Below, piece after piece: positions 54,970 to 63,837 of a stretch of DNA of 64,000 bases. Source of the DNA: an uncultured Roseburia sp. (GTDB lineage Bacteria > Bacillota > Clostridia > Lachnospirales > Lachnospiraceae); contig UQNW01000003.1 in NCBI GenBank assembly GCA_900542495.1, positions 139,921 to 203,920 on the forward strand. The letters run 5' to 3'. Numbering within the stretch: position 1 is the first letter of the stretch; each line of letters opens with the position of its first letter. The notes below the pieces were generated by a model, which saw nothing but the letters and a program-made list of their open reading frames with translations, was not told where the DNA came from and did no database searches. Both the position numbers and the translations under genes were made by a program.

Positions 54970-56280
54970 CTATTTTTTATGTTTCTGTTTTAGTCCATCA
55001 CAGGCAGGATTGTCTAACACTTTTCCGTCCGCAGAAAATCTTGATCCGTGACACGGACATTCCCACGCCTGTTCCTCCCTGTTCCACTGCAATACGCAGC
55101 CCATATGACTGCATCTTTTTCCACCGATTCTTCCAATGCCGGTAAGGGCATGACTGATGTTAGAAATTAATTGTGGTTTTAATATATTCCGCGAAGGTGA
55201 AAAAATGGCTGCATATTCATTTTCTCTTTCCTGCACAAGATCCGACAGGATCATAGCCGACAGCATAGAACCTGTCATTCCCCATTTTCCAAATCCGGTT
55301 GCCACAAAAAGATCAGGCGTATTTTTACTGTATGGTCCGATGTAAGGTCTTTTATCCAACGACATGCAATCCTGTGTCGCCCAGAAATACTGTTCTTTCA
55401 CCTCCGGAAAATATTCTTTTGCAATATCACGCAGTAAATCCCAGCTGTTTTTTTCTTTTCCGGTTCGATGTCCGCCACCACCTATGAGCAGATAATTTTT
55501 GTAATTGCGCAATGACAAGCCGATATTGTCCGCTTCCAGATACATTCCTTTCAGATTTTTTTCATATGCGCAGGCAAGGACATAGGAACGGTGCTGATAT
55601 AACTTTAAGTAATAGGAACCTCTCGTATTGATAAATGGGAAATGCGTTGTGATTATAATTTTTTCCGCTGCGACGGAGCCTTTTTCCGTCAGTGCAAAGT
55701 ACTCTGTCATCTCCCGCACCTGTGAATGTTCATAGATTTTCAAATTTTTGCTGATACCGGCGGCAAACTTGAGCGGCTGAAACTGCGCCTGCCCAGGAAA
55801 ACGTATAGCGCCTTCCACTTCAAACGGAAGTTCCGTATCTTCCGTGTAATCTGCCTGAAAGCCAAGGCTGCTTAATGCCTGCATCTCACTTTCTAATTTT
55901 CTGCGCTCCCTGACCGAATAAAGATAGGAATCTGCCTCCTCCATATCGCAGTCCACAAAACGCCCCAGATTTTTGTAATGCTGCACTGCCTTTAAATTTG
56001 CTTTCAAAAAAAGTTCCGCCCGCTCCTGCCCTAATGACTGCAGCACTTTTTCATAAATCAATCCCTGCTGTGCCGTAATTTTGGCTGTTGTATGCGCTGT
56101 CACGCCCTGACAAATACGGTCTTTTTCCAGCAGACAATAATCAACTCCCGCCTGCTGTAAAAAATAAGCACACAAAATTCCCGCCATGCCACCTCCAATG
56201 ATCAGAACCTGCGTGCGGATATCCTTTTCCAAAGCCGGAAACTCTGGCATCTCTATTTCCTGCGTCCATAATGAACTCAT
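54970..56280 (-). CDS. FAD-dependent oxidoreductase with C-terminal Rieske domain (YhfW-like)
   Basis: AAGGAGG before 56280 fixes the start (436 residues, MSSLWTQEIEMPEF). An FAD-binding Rossmann motif (VLIIGGGMAGILCAYFL, about residue 25) opens a DAO-type domain, and the last 60 residues are a Rieske [2Fe-2S] domain with CSHMGC and CPCHGSRF as cluster ligands near residues 390-410. It resembles B. subtilis YhfW. It probably passes electrons between FAD and the cluster; the substrate is unknown. Its promoter region faces the FakB promoter (divergent). Confidence 0.93.
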   Translation of the reverse strand: MSSLWTQEIEMPEFPALEKDIRTQVLIIGGGMAGILCAYFLQQAGVDYCLLEKDRICQGVTAHTTAKITAQQGLIYEKVLQSLGQERAELFLKANLKAVQHYKNLGRFVDCDMEEADSYLYSVRERRKLESEMQALSSLGFQADYTEDTELPFEVEGAIRFPGQAQFQPLKFAAGISKNLKIYEHSQVREMTEYFALTEKGSVAAEKIIITTHFPFINTRGSYYLKLYQHRSYVLACAYEKNLKGMYLEADNIGLSLRNYKNYLLIGGGGHRTGKEKNSWDLLRDIAKEYFPEVKEQYFWATQDCMSLDKRPYIGPYSKNTPDLFVATGFGKWGMTGSMLSAMILSDLVQERENEYAAIFSPSRNILKPQLISNISHALTGIGRIGGKRCSHMGCVLQWNREEQAWECPCHGSRFSADGKVLDNPACDGLKQKHKK

Positions 56281-56384
56281 AAATCCTCCTTGTTTTTGCC
56301 TATTATTTACCATTAGTATGAATTTATTTTTTCATTCTTATGCAGACGCAGCTTAATAGCACGGTATTCCATATAGTAAAATAG

Positions 56385-56454
56385 TTTGATTATCAAAATA
56401 CTATTGACATTCTGTTCCACATGGTCTATAGTTCATAATAGTTTGATTATCAAA
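56385..56454 (+). promoter_or_regulatory. fakB-type promoter flanked by two FabT-like operators
   Basis: TTTGATTATCAAA occurs twice (56385-56397 and 56442-56454, 57 bp apart), near-palindromic and very close to the FabT box described in lactic acid bacteria. Between them lies TTGACA (56404-56409), a 17-bp spacer and TATAGT (56427-56432). One box abuts the -35 and the other covers the expected start region, as in repressor-controlled promoters. Confidence 0.75.
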
Positions 56455-56515
56455 ATATTTTAATGTATTTTTTATTCCAATGGGAACTTATGAATGAATA
56501 GAAATGGAGATTTTT

Positions 56516-57373
56516 ATGAGTGTACGAATTATCATTGATTCCGCATCTGATCTGACCAAAGAGCAGGCGGATGCATTAGGACTTGACTTTTTACCTTTAA
56601 AAACAATTTTCGGGGAAGAAGAATATCTTGACGGCATTAATTTAAGCCACCGCCAGTTTTACGAAAAACTGATTGAAGGAGACTGCCTGCCAACTACAAG
56701 CCAGATTTCCCCTCACGATTTTGAGCAGATTTATGAAGATGTGAAAAAGAAAGGTGATTCTGCTGTTGTCATCACACTTTCCTCCAAGCTTTCCGGCACT
56801 TTCCAGAGTGCCAATATTGCACTGGATGATTATGAGGACTGTATCACAATTGTTGACAGTGAAAATGTCTGCTTAGGCGAACAGATTCTTGTCATGTATG
56901 CCTGCCGTCTCCGCGACGAGGGTGCTTCTGCCGCAGAGATTGCCAATGCTTTAAATCAGCGTAAGAAGGATGTCCGCGTTCTGGCTCTTTTAGATACTTT
57001 GGAGTATTTAAAACGCGGCGGTCGTATTTCAAAGACTGCCGCTCTTGCCGGAAATCTGCTCTCGATTAAACCGGTGATCACAATTGTCGATGGAGAGGTT
57101 GCAGTTCTTGGAAAGGCACGCGGCTCAAAAAACGGTTGCAATATGCTCCGGGAGGAAATTGCAAAATGCAATGGTATTGATTTCTCCATGCCGCTTTGTC
57201 TCGGTTATACCGGATTAGAAGATTCCCTTCTGCAAAAATACATAGAAGATAACACCGATCTCTGGAAATCTTATGTGGAAGAACTGCCTATCAGTTCCAT
57301 TGGAAGCACAATCGGAACCCATACGGGTCCGGGCGGAATCTGCGTTGCATTTTTCAGTAAGACAAACTCCTGA
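56516..57373 (+). CDS. DegV/FakB family fatty-acid-binding protein
   Basis: GGAGA five bases upstream sets the start at 56516 (285 residues, MSVRIIIDSASDL). The DegV pattern is clear: IIDSASDLTKEQA, the fatty-acid-contacting PTTSQISPHDF, ITLSSKLSGTFQSA and the C-terminal GGICVAFF. Members characterised as FakB present exogenous fatty acids to the FakA kinase. FabT-like operators in front strengthen a lipid role here. A perfect stem (57361-57370 with 57376-57385) encloses the stop codon in its loop. Confidence 0.92.
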   Translation: MSVRIIIDSASDLTKEQADALGLDFLPLKTIFGEEEYLDGINLSHRQFYEKLIEGDCLPTTSQISPHDFEQIYEDVKKKGDSAVVITLSSKLSGTFQSANIALDDYEDCITIVDSENVCLGEQILVMYACRLRDEGASAAEIANALNQRKKDVRVLALLDTLEYLKRGGRISKTAALAGNLLSIKPVITIVDGEVAVLGKARGSKNGCNMLREEIAKCNGIDFSMPLCLGYTGLEDSLLQKYIEDNTDLWKSYVEELPISSIGSTIGTHTGPGGICVAFFSKTNS

Positions 57374-57385
57374 CCGGAGTTTGTC
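57361..57385 (+). other. Stem-loop enclosing the stop codon of the DegV/FakB gene
   Basis: GACAAACTCC (57361-57370) pairs perfectly with GGAGTTTGTC (57376-57385); the TGA stop (57371-57373) lies in the five-base loop. No T-run follows, so it is not a standard terminator. It may protect the mRNA end from exonucleases or act with the convergent helicase gene. Confidence 0.6.
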
Positions 57386-57395
57386 CTGCGTCATC

Positions 57396-60098
57396 TTACT
57401 CCAATGCCCCTTTTACTTTTTTATGGGAAATACAACGCTCCTCCCGATTGGCAAGTGCCTTTACCCTGCCTTCTAACAGAAGTTCCCTTCCTTTTTCATT
57501 TCTTGTATACACACAGTCATAGCCTCCAATATACGGATGCATGCATTTTGCGAAACATTCCGCATCTTCCTTCTTTTTCGAAAAGCAATTTGGAATGGCA
57601 TAGAAACCGTTCAGTCCTTTCCGACCCTTCTTTTTCACAAGTATGTAACGCTGGTTGTCGATCACATCAAAAAAATCATTGACACACTGTGCAAACAACG
57701 CTTTATCCCTGCCGCTTCCACCGGACAGATAAATGATATGGTTATCCGGTCCCGGAGATTCTGCCACTACTTTGCAGTGTGTTTCTTCCAGAAGCTGCTG
57801 CTCCTCCAACGCTTTACGGATTCCATTTCCAAATGCCTTTAATCTTTTTAACGGACTGCCCAGCATGAAAATTTTCGGAAAACGTATCATGATTCCAGTC
57901 AGTCCGACAACAATGAAGAAATAGCAGATTCCGGCTATATATCCATTTCGGGACGCTCCCGCCACGACACCTGCCCCAATTGCCCCGATCAGGAATAAAC
58001 TTGCTGACAGGATCATTGTGAGAATCGCATCCCAGAAAACCACACTCGTCACAAACTTGTCTTTCACCTCTGTCTCATCCACAATATCCATTTTGTCATA
58101 GATTGCAAGCGCGCTGTCCCAACGTTTTTTTAGCGTATCGCGCTGTCCCGACATTTTCAGCATTTGTCTGTTAATCCTGTCAACATTTGTTTTGTTAAAT
58201 GGAGTTTTAATAATTGATAGCCGTTTTATTCCATTTTCGATCGTATTTTCCGTGTAATGCAGACCTAGAAAATGTTCCATCCTTCGTTCCAGCATACTGT
58301 AATCTTCGCTGATCTGATTGTCGTCTGCCTTCAGCACCTCATCCCACGGTCTCAGGCATACTAAATGCCAGATGTTACTTGTTTTTTCCGGCTGTTCTTT
58401 CATCACACGGATAGCGCGTCCACGCATCTGATTGCTTAACATAAATGAACCGACAAAGCTTGCAAGGATCAGGGAATTGATGCAAGGAGAATCCCATCCC
58501 TCCCCCAGCAGCGATTTTGTGCCGACCAGCACCTGCATATAGCCTTTTGAGAATACATTGGTTACCGCCCCTGTCAGAAAATGTGCATTTCCAACAGCCG
58601 TCACCTTCAGATAATCTGTTTCAGGAAGAATTCCGATCCTGGTGAATGTGACTTTTCCACTCGTTCCGATCTCCTGCTCTAACGCCTCTTTTGCCTCCGC
58701 CGGGATGATCACGATTGTCCCACAAAGCACTCCAAAACGGATTTGTTTATTTTTCTTTTCATTTTCGCGCCGGAGCATTTCAAAAAACGGAAGTACTCCA
58801 AGTGAGTTTACATCGTATTCTGTATTTCCAATTGCTTTTTCATATTCTTTCCGGATGTAATCTGTCAAAACCAGCAGTCTTAAATTCTGACCGGATGTCT
58901 CATACTCATGATACACAATATCCCGTATGCTGTTGCATTTTCCAAGAGAATTTGTGAGCATTTTTTCCACTGACGCACTTTTCATCATGACGACTTTTTT
59001 CTTTTCTATCAGACCGCTGGATTTTAAATCTGCAATTAACAATTCGCGATATGTCTTGTCACACATGTATGAATCCACATCATCATACAAAAATCCCTGT
59101 AGCAGACGCTCCATCCACTGCACGTTCATGGATGGTAATTTTTTTGCTCCCAAAAGTCTCTGTAATCTGGACGGAAATGCAATATTTTTGCTCTGCAAAT
59201 AAATCAACAGTGATGCCAGATATGCCGGATTATCCAGCAGCAGGTCATCCGCAAGCTGTCCACTCAGCCCCTTATGGCTTCTCACATACGTAAGAAACTG
59301 TGTATCCTGCATGATTTTTTCTGTCATTGCTTTGCTGCGTTCCTGAAAACGTCTGACTTCCTGCTCTTCCTCTTTTGTCGGATAGTTAAAGTAAACATAA
59401 TCCTGATGTGGGCAGAGGCTTCCCTCTTTCACAAGCTCCGGTATCGTGATCTCCTCATCGATCTCTCCACACATATTCATGTACCGCGTCCACATGGCCG
59501 GTGTGGAATCATATGGCGGTGTTGCTGTCAACGCTATGATTTTGAGGTTATCCACCTGTTTTTTGAAATCTTCTAATGCTTTCCACCATTCACTTCGCAG
59601 ATGGTGGCATTCATCCAGACAGAGCACTTCGATCCCGGCCTCTTTCATCGCCGCAACCAGGTCAAAACCGCTGTAATCTACTTCCTCTGTCTCGTTTTCT
59701 GTCGGGCACTCGTCTGTGCCACTCTCCTCACCTGCATCTTCCTGCATTCCCTGAAATCTTGTCATGGCACTGTGCAATGCCTGATAAGTTGCAACCGTGA
59801 TCGCCTTTGGCTGCTTTAAATTCTGTGAAAGAAAATCTTCTCCCTGCACGCCCTCACATAAAAAAGCTTCCTCAATCCTTGCGATCCACTGCTCCCGGAT
59901 CGTAATGGACGGAGCTAAAATCAGTGCTTTTCCGTTCATCCTGCGGATCAGTTCTATCCCCAATGTCGTTTTTCCGGAACCAGGCGCTGCTACAATATGT
60001 ATCTTGCCGTCCGACATATACCGGTCTGTATTCTTTAATACCCTTGCCTGATAACTCCGCCATGTTCCCTTAAACTGTAAAATTCCATCGTAATTCAT
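57396..60098 (-). CDS. SF2 DEAD/DEAH-type helicase with C-terminal membrane segments
   Basis: The 900-residue protein has Walker A AAPGSGKTT (residues 37-45), the Walker B box CLDECHHL, motif III LTATPP, and a second RecA-like domain with QMRGRAIRV as motif VI. After it, about residues 686-708 and 719-738 are strongly hydrophobic (TMILSASLFLIGAIGAGV; YFFIVVGLTGIMI), and a 150-residue C-terminal domain follows. An acidic insert lies near residue 125. Membrane-anchored helicases of this kind are unusual. A defence or restriction-linked role is possible, but no partner nuclease or methylase is adjacent. Confidence 0.85.
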   Translation of the reverse strand: MNYDGILQFKGTWRSYQARVLKNTDRYMSDGKIHIVAAPGSGKTTLGIELIRRMNGKALILAPSITIREQWIARIEEAFLCEGVQGEDFLSQNLKQPKAITVATYQALHSAMTRFQGMQEDAGEESGTDECPTENETEEVDYSGFDLVAAMKEAGIEVLCLDECHHLRSEWWKALEDFKKQVDNLKIIALTATPPYDSTPAMWTRYMNMCGEIDEEITIPELVKEGSLCPHQDYVYFNYPTKEEEQEVRRFQERSKAMTEKIMQDTQFLTYVRSHKGLSGQLADDLLLDNPAYLASLLIYLQSKNIAFPSRLQRLLGAKKLPSMNVQWMERLLQGFLYDDVDSYMCDKTYRELLIADLKSSGLIEKKKVVMMKSASVEKMLTNSLGKCNSIRDIVYHEYETSGQNLRLLVLTDYIRKEYEKAIGNTEYDVNSLGVLPFFEMLRRENEKKNKQIRFGVLCGTIVIIPAEAKEALEQEIGTSGKVTFTRIGILPETDYLKVTAVGNAHFLTGAVTNVFSKGYMQVLVGTKSLLGEGWDSPCINSLILASFVGSFMLSNQMRGRAIRVMKEQPEKTSNIWHLVCLRPWDEVLKADDNQISEDYSMLERRMEHFLGLHYTENTIENGIKRLSIIKTPFNKTNVDRINRQMLKMSGQRDTLKKRWDSALAIYDKMDIVDETEVKDKFVTSVVFWDAILTMILSASLFLIGAIGAGVVAGASRNGYIAGICYFFIVVGLTGIMIRFPKIFMLGSPLKRLKAFGNGIRKALEEQQLLEETHCKVVAESPGPDNHIIYLSGGSGRDKALFAQCVNDFFDVIDNQRYILVKKKGRKGLNGFYAIPNCFSKKKEDAECFAKCMHPYIGGYDCVYTRNEKGRELLLEGRVKALANREERCISHKKVKGALE

Positions 60099-60143
60099 AA
60101 CTCCTCCTTGCGGTTATTGCGCTATTTTAGATAATTGTGCTAT

Positions 60144-60794
60144 TTAGGCGATCACCTGCGTAATTCTGTCCAGTCTCGCATAAAATTGCGGATAAAAATC
60201 CTGCTCCGTGTCATACGGATTTATGTAAAAAGTATTCAGCAAAAACATCGTGATCGTCTTTTTCTGGTTTTCATCCGGCATCTCTGCTAAAATATGCTCT
60301 ATTTTCTTGCGAAGTGCATGCCAGTCTATGAGATATTGCTGATTCTGTTTCAGTTGCGGCGTATCCAGCCATTTGCTTACTTTTACCTTGCTGCGGTTCT
60401 CCTTCACACAGCCTTCCGATTGCAGAAAATAGTCCAACTTGTTTTCTTCATAAATGCGTCCCAATGGGAAAACACGGCAAATGCCGGGGCGGAAGCTATG
60501 AATGCTGCATCTTTTTTCTTTTAGAAAAGGACAGACATTTTCCTGTGTCATTTTCAAGTTCGGCAGGATCAGTCCGTCTGCCACATGCAGCTCTATGTTC
60601 TGCTGCAATAAATTTTCAAAGGTGCAGTTTAAATTTTTCGTCAACATATAAATATCCAGCGGATCTAACAGAATGGATTCTCCCATGTCCTCACAGCACG
60701 AGGAACAGCCTGCACAATCATTGCAGGCTGCCCGTACCATATCATTTAATCCATATCTTTTTCCGTCTGAAATTTCTTCTAAATTTTTATTCAT
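60144..60794 (-). CDS. YkgJ family Cys-cluster (zinc/iron-chelating) protein
   Basis: The 216-residue protein has the metal-binding cluster CNDCAGCSSCCEDMGESILL near residue 25 and CPFLKEKRCSIHSFRPGICRVFP near residue 88, as in the CxxCxxCC family PF03692. The second half is helical. Members bind zinc or iron, with poorly known roles. It ends 45 bp before the helicase start and may share its transcript. Confidence 0.88.
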   Translation of the reverse strand: MNKNLEEISDGKRYGLNDMVRAACNDCAGCSSCCEDMGESILLDPLDIYMLTKNLNCTFENLLQQNIELHVADGLILPNLKMTQENVCPFLKEKRCSIHSFRPGICRVFPLGRIYEENKLDYFLQSEGCVKENRSKVKVSKWLDTPQLKQNQQYLIDWHALRKKIEHILAEMPDENQKKTITMFLLNTFYINPYDTEQDFYPQFYARLDRITQVIA

Positions 60795-60872
60795 TTGTTA
60801 AACCTCAATTTAATAATTTAAAGTAGTTGTTCCGATTTAAGGCAATTTTCATAAAATCGCGAAGCACCTTCA

Positions 60873-61235
60873 TTATCCCTGCCAGCTATCTGATGCCATG
60901 CGGTCTGTCAACTGGCTTAATTCATTTGGGTACTGCATCAGTTCACACTCGGAATCTAATCTGTGACGCTGCTCGTCATTTTTCTTTCCTGCGGTTCCAT
61001 GCTCCAGGGCATTTTCCAAGGCTTTGTATTCCCTCTGTGCTTCCCGGTTTAAAGTCTTATGAACACCGGAAACCTGTCGGTTCGTTCCATAGCGGTAGCC
61101 ATTTCCTCCATGCGCACTCTCGTACTGTCCATTCTCATAAACGTATTCATCGTTCGTGTCATTTTTGTATACAGTCTCCTTTTTATCCGTTGGCGCACCA
61201 TTGTATGCACTGTTATTTTTTTGTTTTTTACCCAT
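60873..61235 (-). CDS. Unrecognised hydrophilic protein
   Basis: I do not recognise this 120-residue protein (start MGKKQKNNSAYNG at 61235). It is highly polar, rich in Asn, Tyr, Lys, Glu and Gly (DEYVYENGQYESAHGG), with no hydrophobic stretch, and probably one helix near residues 60-85. Such composition occurs in small spore or stress proteins. No clear ribosome site is seen. A TATAAT lies about 20 bp upstream of the ATG, so an in-frame TTG at 61277 is an unlikely start. Confidence 0.6.
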   Translation of the reverse strand: MGKKQKNNSAYNGAPTDKKETVYKNDTNDEYVYENGQYESAHGGNGYRYGTNRQVSGVHKTLNREAQREYKALENALEHGTAGKKNDEQRHRLDSECELMQYPNELSQLTDRMASDSWQG

Positions 61236-61453
61236 TTCGCTTTTTTCTGGCAAAATAATTATATCACAATTTAACAATTATTTTTTATACCATTTCCCTC
61301 CTGTTTATTCAGATAGTATTGCACATCTGTTTTCACAGTTAGGGTATCACGTACAAGCATTTTTATTCACAAGCTGCAAAGATCGCGTATTCCATTATTA
61401 TAATCTGCAATTTGATATTGCATAATCAATTTTGCATCTGATTTTTATCTGCT

Positions 61454-62239
61454 TCACGATACACGCAAAATATCAACCGTGTGGGCACTTGCCCCCATCA
61501 AGTCCATACGCTCTGCGACAGACATCTGGTATCTGACGAACAGCTCAAATGTCTCCTCATTCATCTCTTTCAAAACAGGACGCATGTAATTTGCAGCTCC
61601 GTCAGGCGCTATGATTTTTTCTCTCTGCAAAGAGACTGCTTCATTGATTTTCTCGATGTCAGATAATGTAACATACTCGTATAAATCTTTCTCTTTGGAT
61701 ACACAATGGAAATCTTGTGTCAGTCTGCCATCTGCTAAGCATTCTTTTACCATGTTTTCCTTAAAGCCATACATCAGAACGCCATAATCATTCATCAGAT
61801 ATGCGACAAAAATAAGTCCGCCTTTTTTTGTCACGCGCTTTGCTTCACTCAGTGCTTTCACTTTATCCTCAAATGTATACAGATGATACATCGGACCAAG
61901 CAGCAATGTCACATCAAATGTTTCGTCCGCGAAACGTGACAGTTTCAGTGCATTTCCCTGATACGCTTTCACACTGCTGCCCTTGGATTTTAAAATTCCA
62001 AGGTTGTACTTTACCAGTTCCACTGCTGTGACATCATAGCCTTCTTCTGCCAAAGCCACAGAATACCGTCCGGTTCCCGCTCCCACATCAAGTATTTTGG
62101 GATTTTGCAATTCTTTTAAATAGCGGTGGATGTACTCCATGGTAATACGGTACTCTACCTGTCCGTGACGTCGTCCGAGACGCTTTTCTTCGTTAAATTT
62201 ATTATAATGCTTTTCCAGCTCTGTTAATTCTTTAGCCAT
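61454..62239 (-). CDS. Class I SAM-dependent methyltransferase
   Basis: The 261-residue protein has ILDVGAGTGRYSVALAEEGYDVTAVE as motif I and the acidic loop (about residues 52-77), NALKLSRFADETFDVTLLLGPMYHLY as motifs II-III and KKGGLIFVAYL later. It is a single-domain methyltransferase, similar to small-molecule or tRNA-modifying types; the substrate is unknown. The gene stands alone, divergent from the MATE pump. The segment 62240-62381 holds nothing else that I recognise. Confidence 0.88.
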   Translation of the reverse strand: MAKELTELEKHYNKFNEEKRLGRRHGQVEYRITMEYIHRYLKELQNPKILDVGAGTGRYSVALAEEGYDVTAVELVKYNLGILKSKGSSVKAYQGNALKLSRFADETFDVTLLLGPMYHLYTFEDKVKALSEAKRVTKKGGLIFVAYLMNDYGVLMYGFKENMVKECLADGRLTQDFHCVSKEKDLYEYVTLSDIEKINEAVSLQREKIIAPDGAANYMRPVLKEMNEETFELFVRYQMSVAERMDLMGASAHTVDILRVS

Positions 62240-62381
62240 ATCGTTATTCCTCTTTCAGTTCAAACTTCAGCCTATCCATTCCAGCTCTTTTCGAATCCTA
62301 TGCAAATTCTGCGCTTTCTGAAATGAATACCGAATAATTCCATTATATACACCTGCTGATTTTATGACAAGTCAAAAACAG

Positions 62382-62411
62382 TTTACCCTGTCCCTAAAAA
62401 CGTGCTATAAT
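62382..62411 (+). promoter_or_regulatory. Extended -10 promoter of MATE gene
   Basis: TTTACC (62382-62387), 18-bp spacer and an extended -10 TGCTATAAT ending at 62411, about 50 bp before the ATG. Confidence 0.6.
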
Positions 62412-62461
62412 GTGCAAACTGTAAGAGGCTATTTTATACATTAAAAAATGGAGTTTTAGCT

Positions 62462-63835
62462 ATGAACGTGTTAAAGAAGCAATTTGTGAAAAGAAATTAT
62501 CATAAAGAAACATTAAAGATTACGATTGATATGGCATGGCCAGCTATTGTTGAGTCTTTCTTTGTTGCATTCGCCGGACTGATTGACTCTCTCATGGTCA
62601 GCTCGCTTGGTTCTTATGCAGTAGCGGCTGTCGGGCTTACCACACAGCCTAAGTTATTAGGGCTTGCACTCTTTTTTGCCTTGAATGTTGCGATCTCGGC
62701 TCTTGTCGCCCGTAGACGTGGTGAAAAGAAGCAGGACTCTGCCAATGAAATTCTGCTTACCGCAGTTTTATTTATTGTGATTGCTGCTGTGATTTCAAGT
62801 GTTGCATTCGTCTTTTTTGCAGGTGCCATTATTGATTTTTGTGGTTCTACTGCTGACACCCATGCTGATGCCGTTGCTTATTTTAGCATTATTATGGGCG
62901 GAATGATCTTCAACTGCATCCAAATGGGAATCAACGCTGCGCAGCGCGGTGCCGGCAATACGAAGATCACCATGCGGACCAACGTAACTTCCAATACAAT
63001 CAATATTATTTTAAATTACCTGCTGATTAACGGCCATTTTGGTTTTCTGGCACTTGGTATCCGCGGTGCAGCTCTTGCTACCGTATCAGGAACCATAGTT
63101 GCCTGCATCATGAGCGTTGCCTCTATTTTCCGAAAAGACAGTTTTTTAAGTATTCCTTATATTATAGAGCAGCATATCCGTCCAACCGTCACTGCGTTTC
63201 TCAACCTGATCAAAGTCGCTTACAGTGTCTTTTTTGAACAGGTGCTGATGCGGATTGGATTTATGTTAACCGCTATTATGGCGGCAGATCAGGGAACCGA
63301 TGCCATGGCGGCTCACCAGGTGGGCATGAATATTATGGCACTCTCCTTTGCGTTTGGCGACGGTCTGCAGGCAACCGCAGTTGCCCTGATCGGACGAAGC
63401 TTAGGTGCCGGTGATCCGGATCTTGCCAAAGAGTATGGACGCACCTGTCGTCTCATCGGTGCTGTAATCGCTGTATGCCTTGTCGCTATTTATTATTTTG
63501 GAGCAAATGGATTATATCATCTGTTTTTCACAGAGGAACCTATTGTAGCGATTGGCGTTCAGATTATGCATGTGATCATCCTTGTCGTGATTTTCCAGAT
63601 CTGTCAGGTCATCTATATGGGATGCCTCCGCGGTGCAGGTGATACACTCTACACTGCGGTTGCATCCATGATCAGTGTTACTTTCATCCGTACCATCATT
63701 TCCTATTTCTGTGGTTATGTCCTCGGCTTGGGAATCATCGGTATCTGGATGGGCGTGCTCGGTGATCAGGTGTCAAGGTTTATTTTTGCAACGGTACGTT
63801 TCAAGCAGGGCAAATGGGTAAAAATCAAAATCTGA
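62462..63835 (+). CDS. MATE family efflux transporter
   Basis: The 457-residue protein has about 12 membrane segments and starts with a basic cytoplasmic stretch and IDMAWPAIVESFFVAF. MATE features are the mirrored halves, GLTTQPKLLGLALFFALNVAISALVARRRGE and GAGNTKITM, and in the second half AAHQVGMNIMALSFAFGDGLQ with ALIGRSLGAGDP. It exports cationic drugs or metabolites with Na+ or H+. GGAG precedes the ATG. A fold-back repeat begins two bases after the TGA. Confidence 0.95.
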   Translation: MNVLKKQFVKRNYHKETLKITIDMAWPAIVESFFVAFAGLIDSLMVSSLGSYAVAAVGLTTQPKLLGLALFFALNVAISALVARRRGEKKQDSANEILLTAVLFIVIAAVISSVAFVFFAGAIIDFCGSTADTHADAVAYFSIIMGGMIFNCIQMGINAAQRGAGNTKITMRTNVTSNTINIILNYLLINGHFGFLALGIRGAALATVSGTIVACIMSVASIFRKDSFLSIPYIIEQHIRPTVTAFLNLIKVAYSVFFEQVLMRIGFMLTAIMAADQGTDAMAAHQVGMNIMALSFAFGDGLQATAVALIGRSLGAGDPDLAKEYGRTCRLIGAVIAVCLVAIYYFGANGLYHLFFTEEPIVAIGVQIMHVIILVVIFQICQVIYMGCLRGAGDTLYTAVASMISVTFIRTIISYFCGYVLGLGIIGIWMGVLGDQVSRFIFATVRFKQGKWVKIKI

Positions 63836-63837
63836 CA

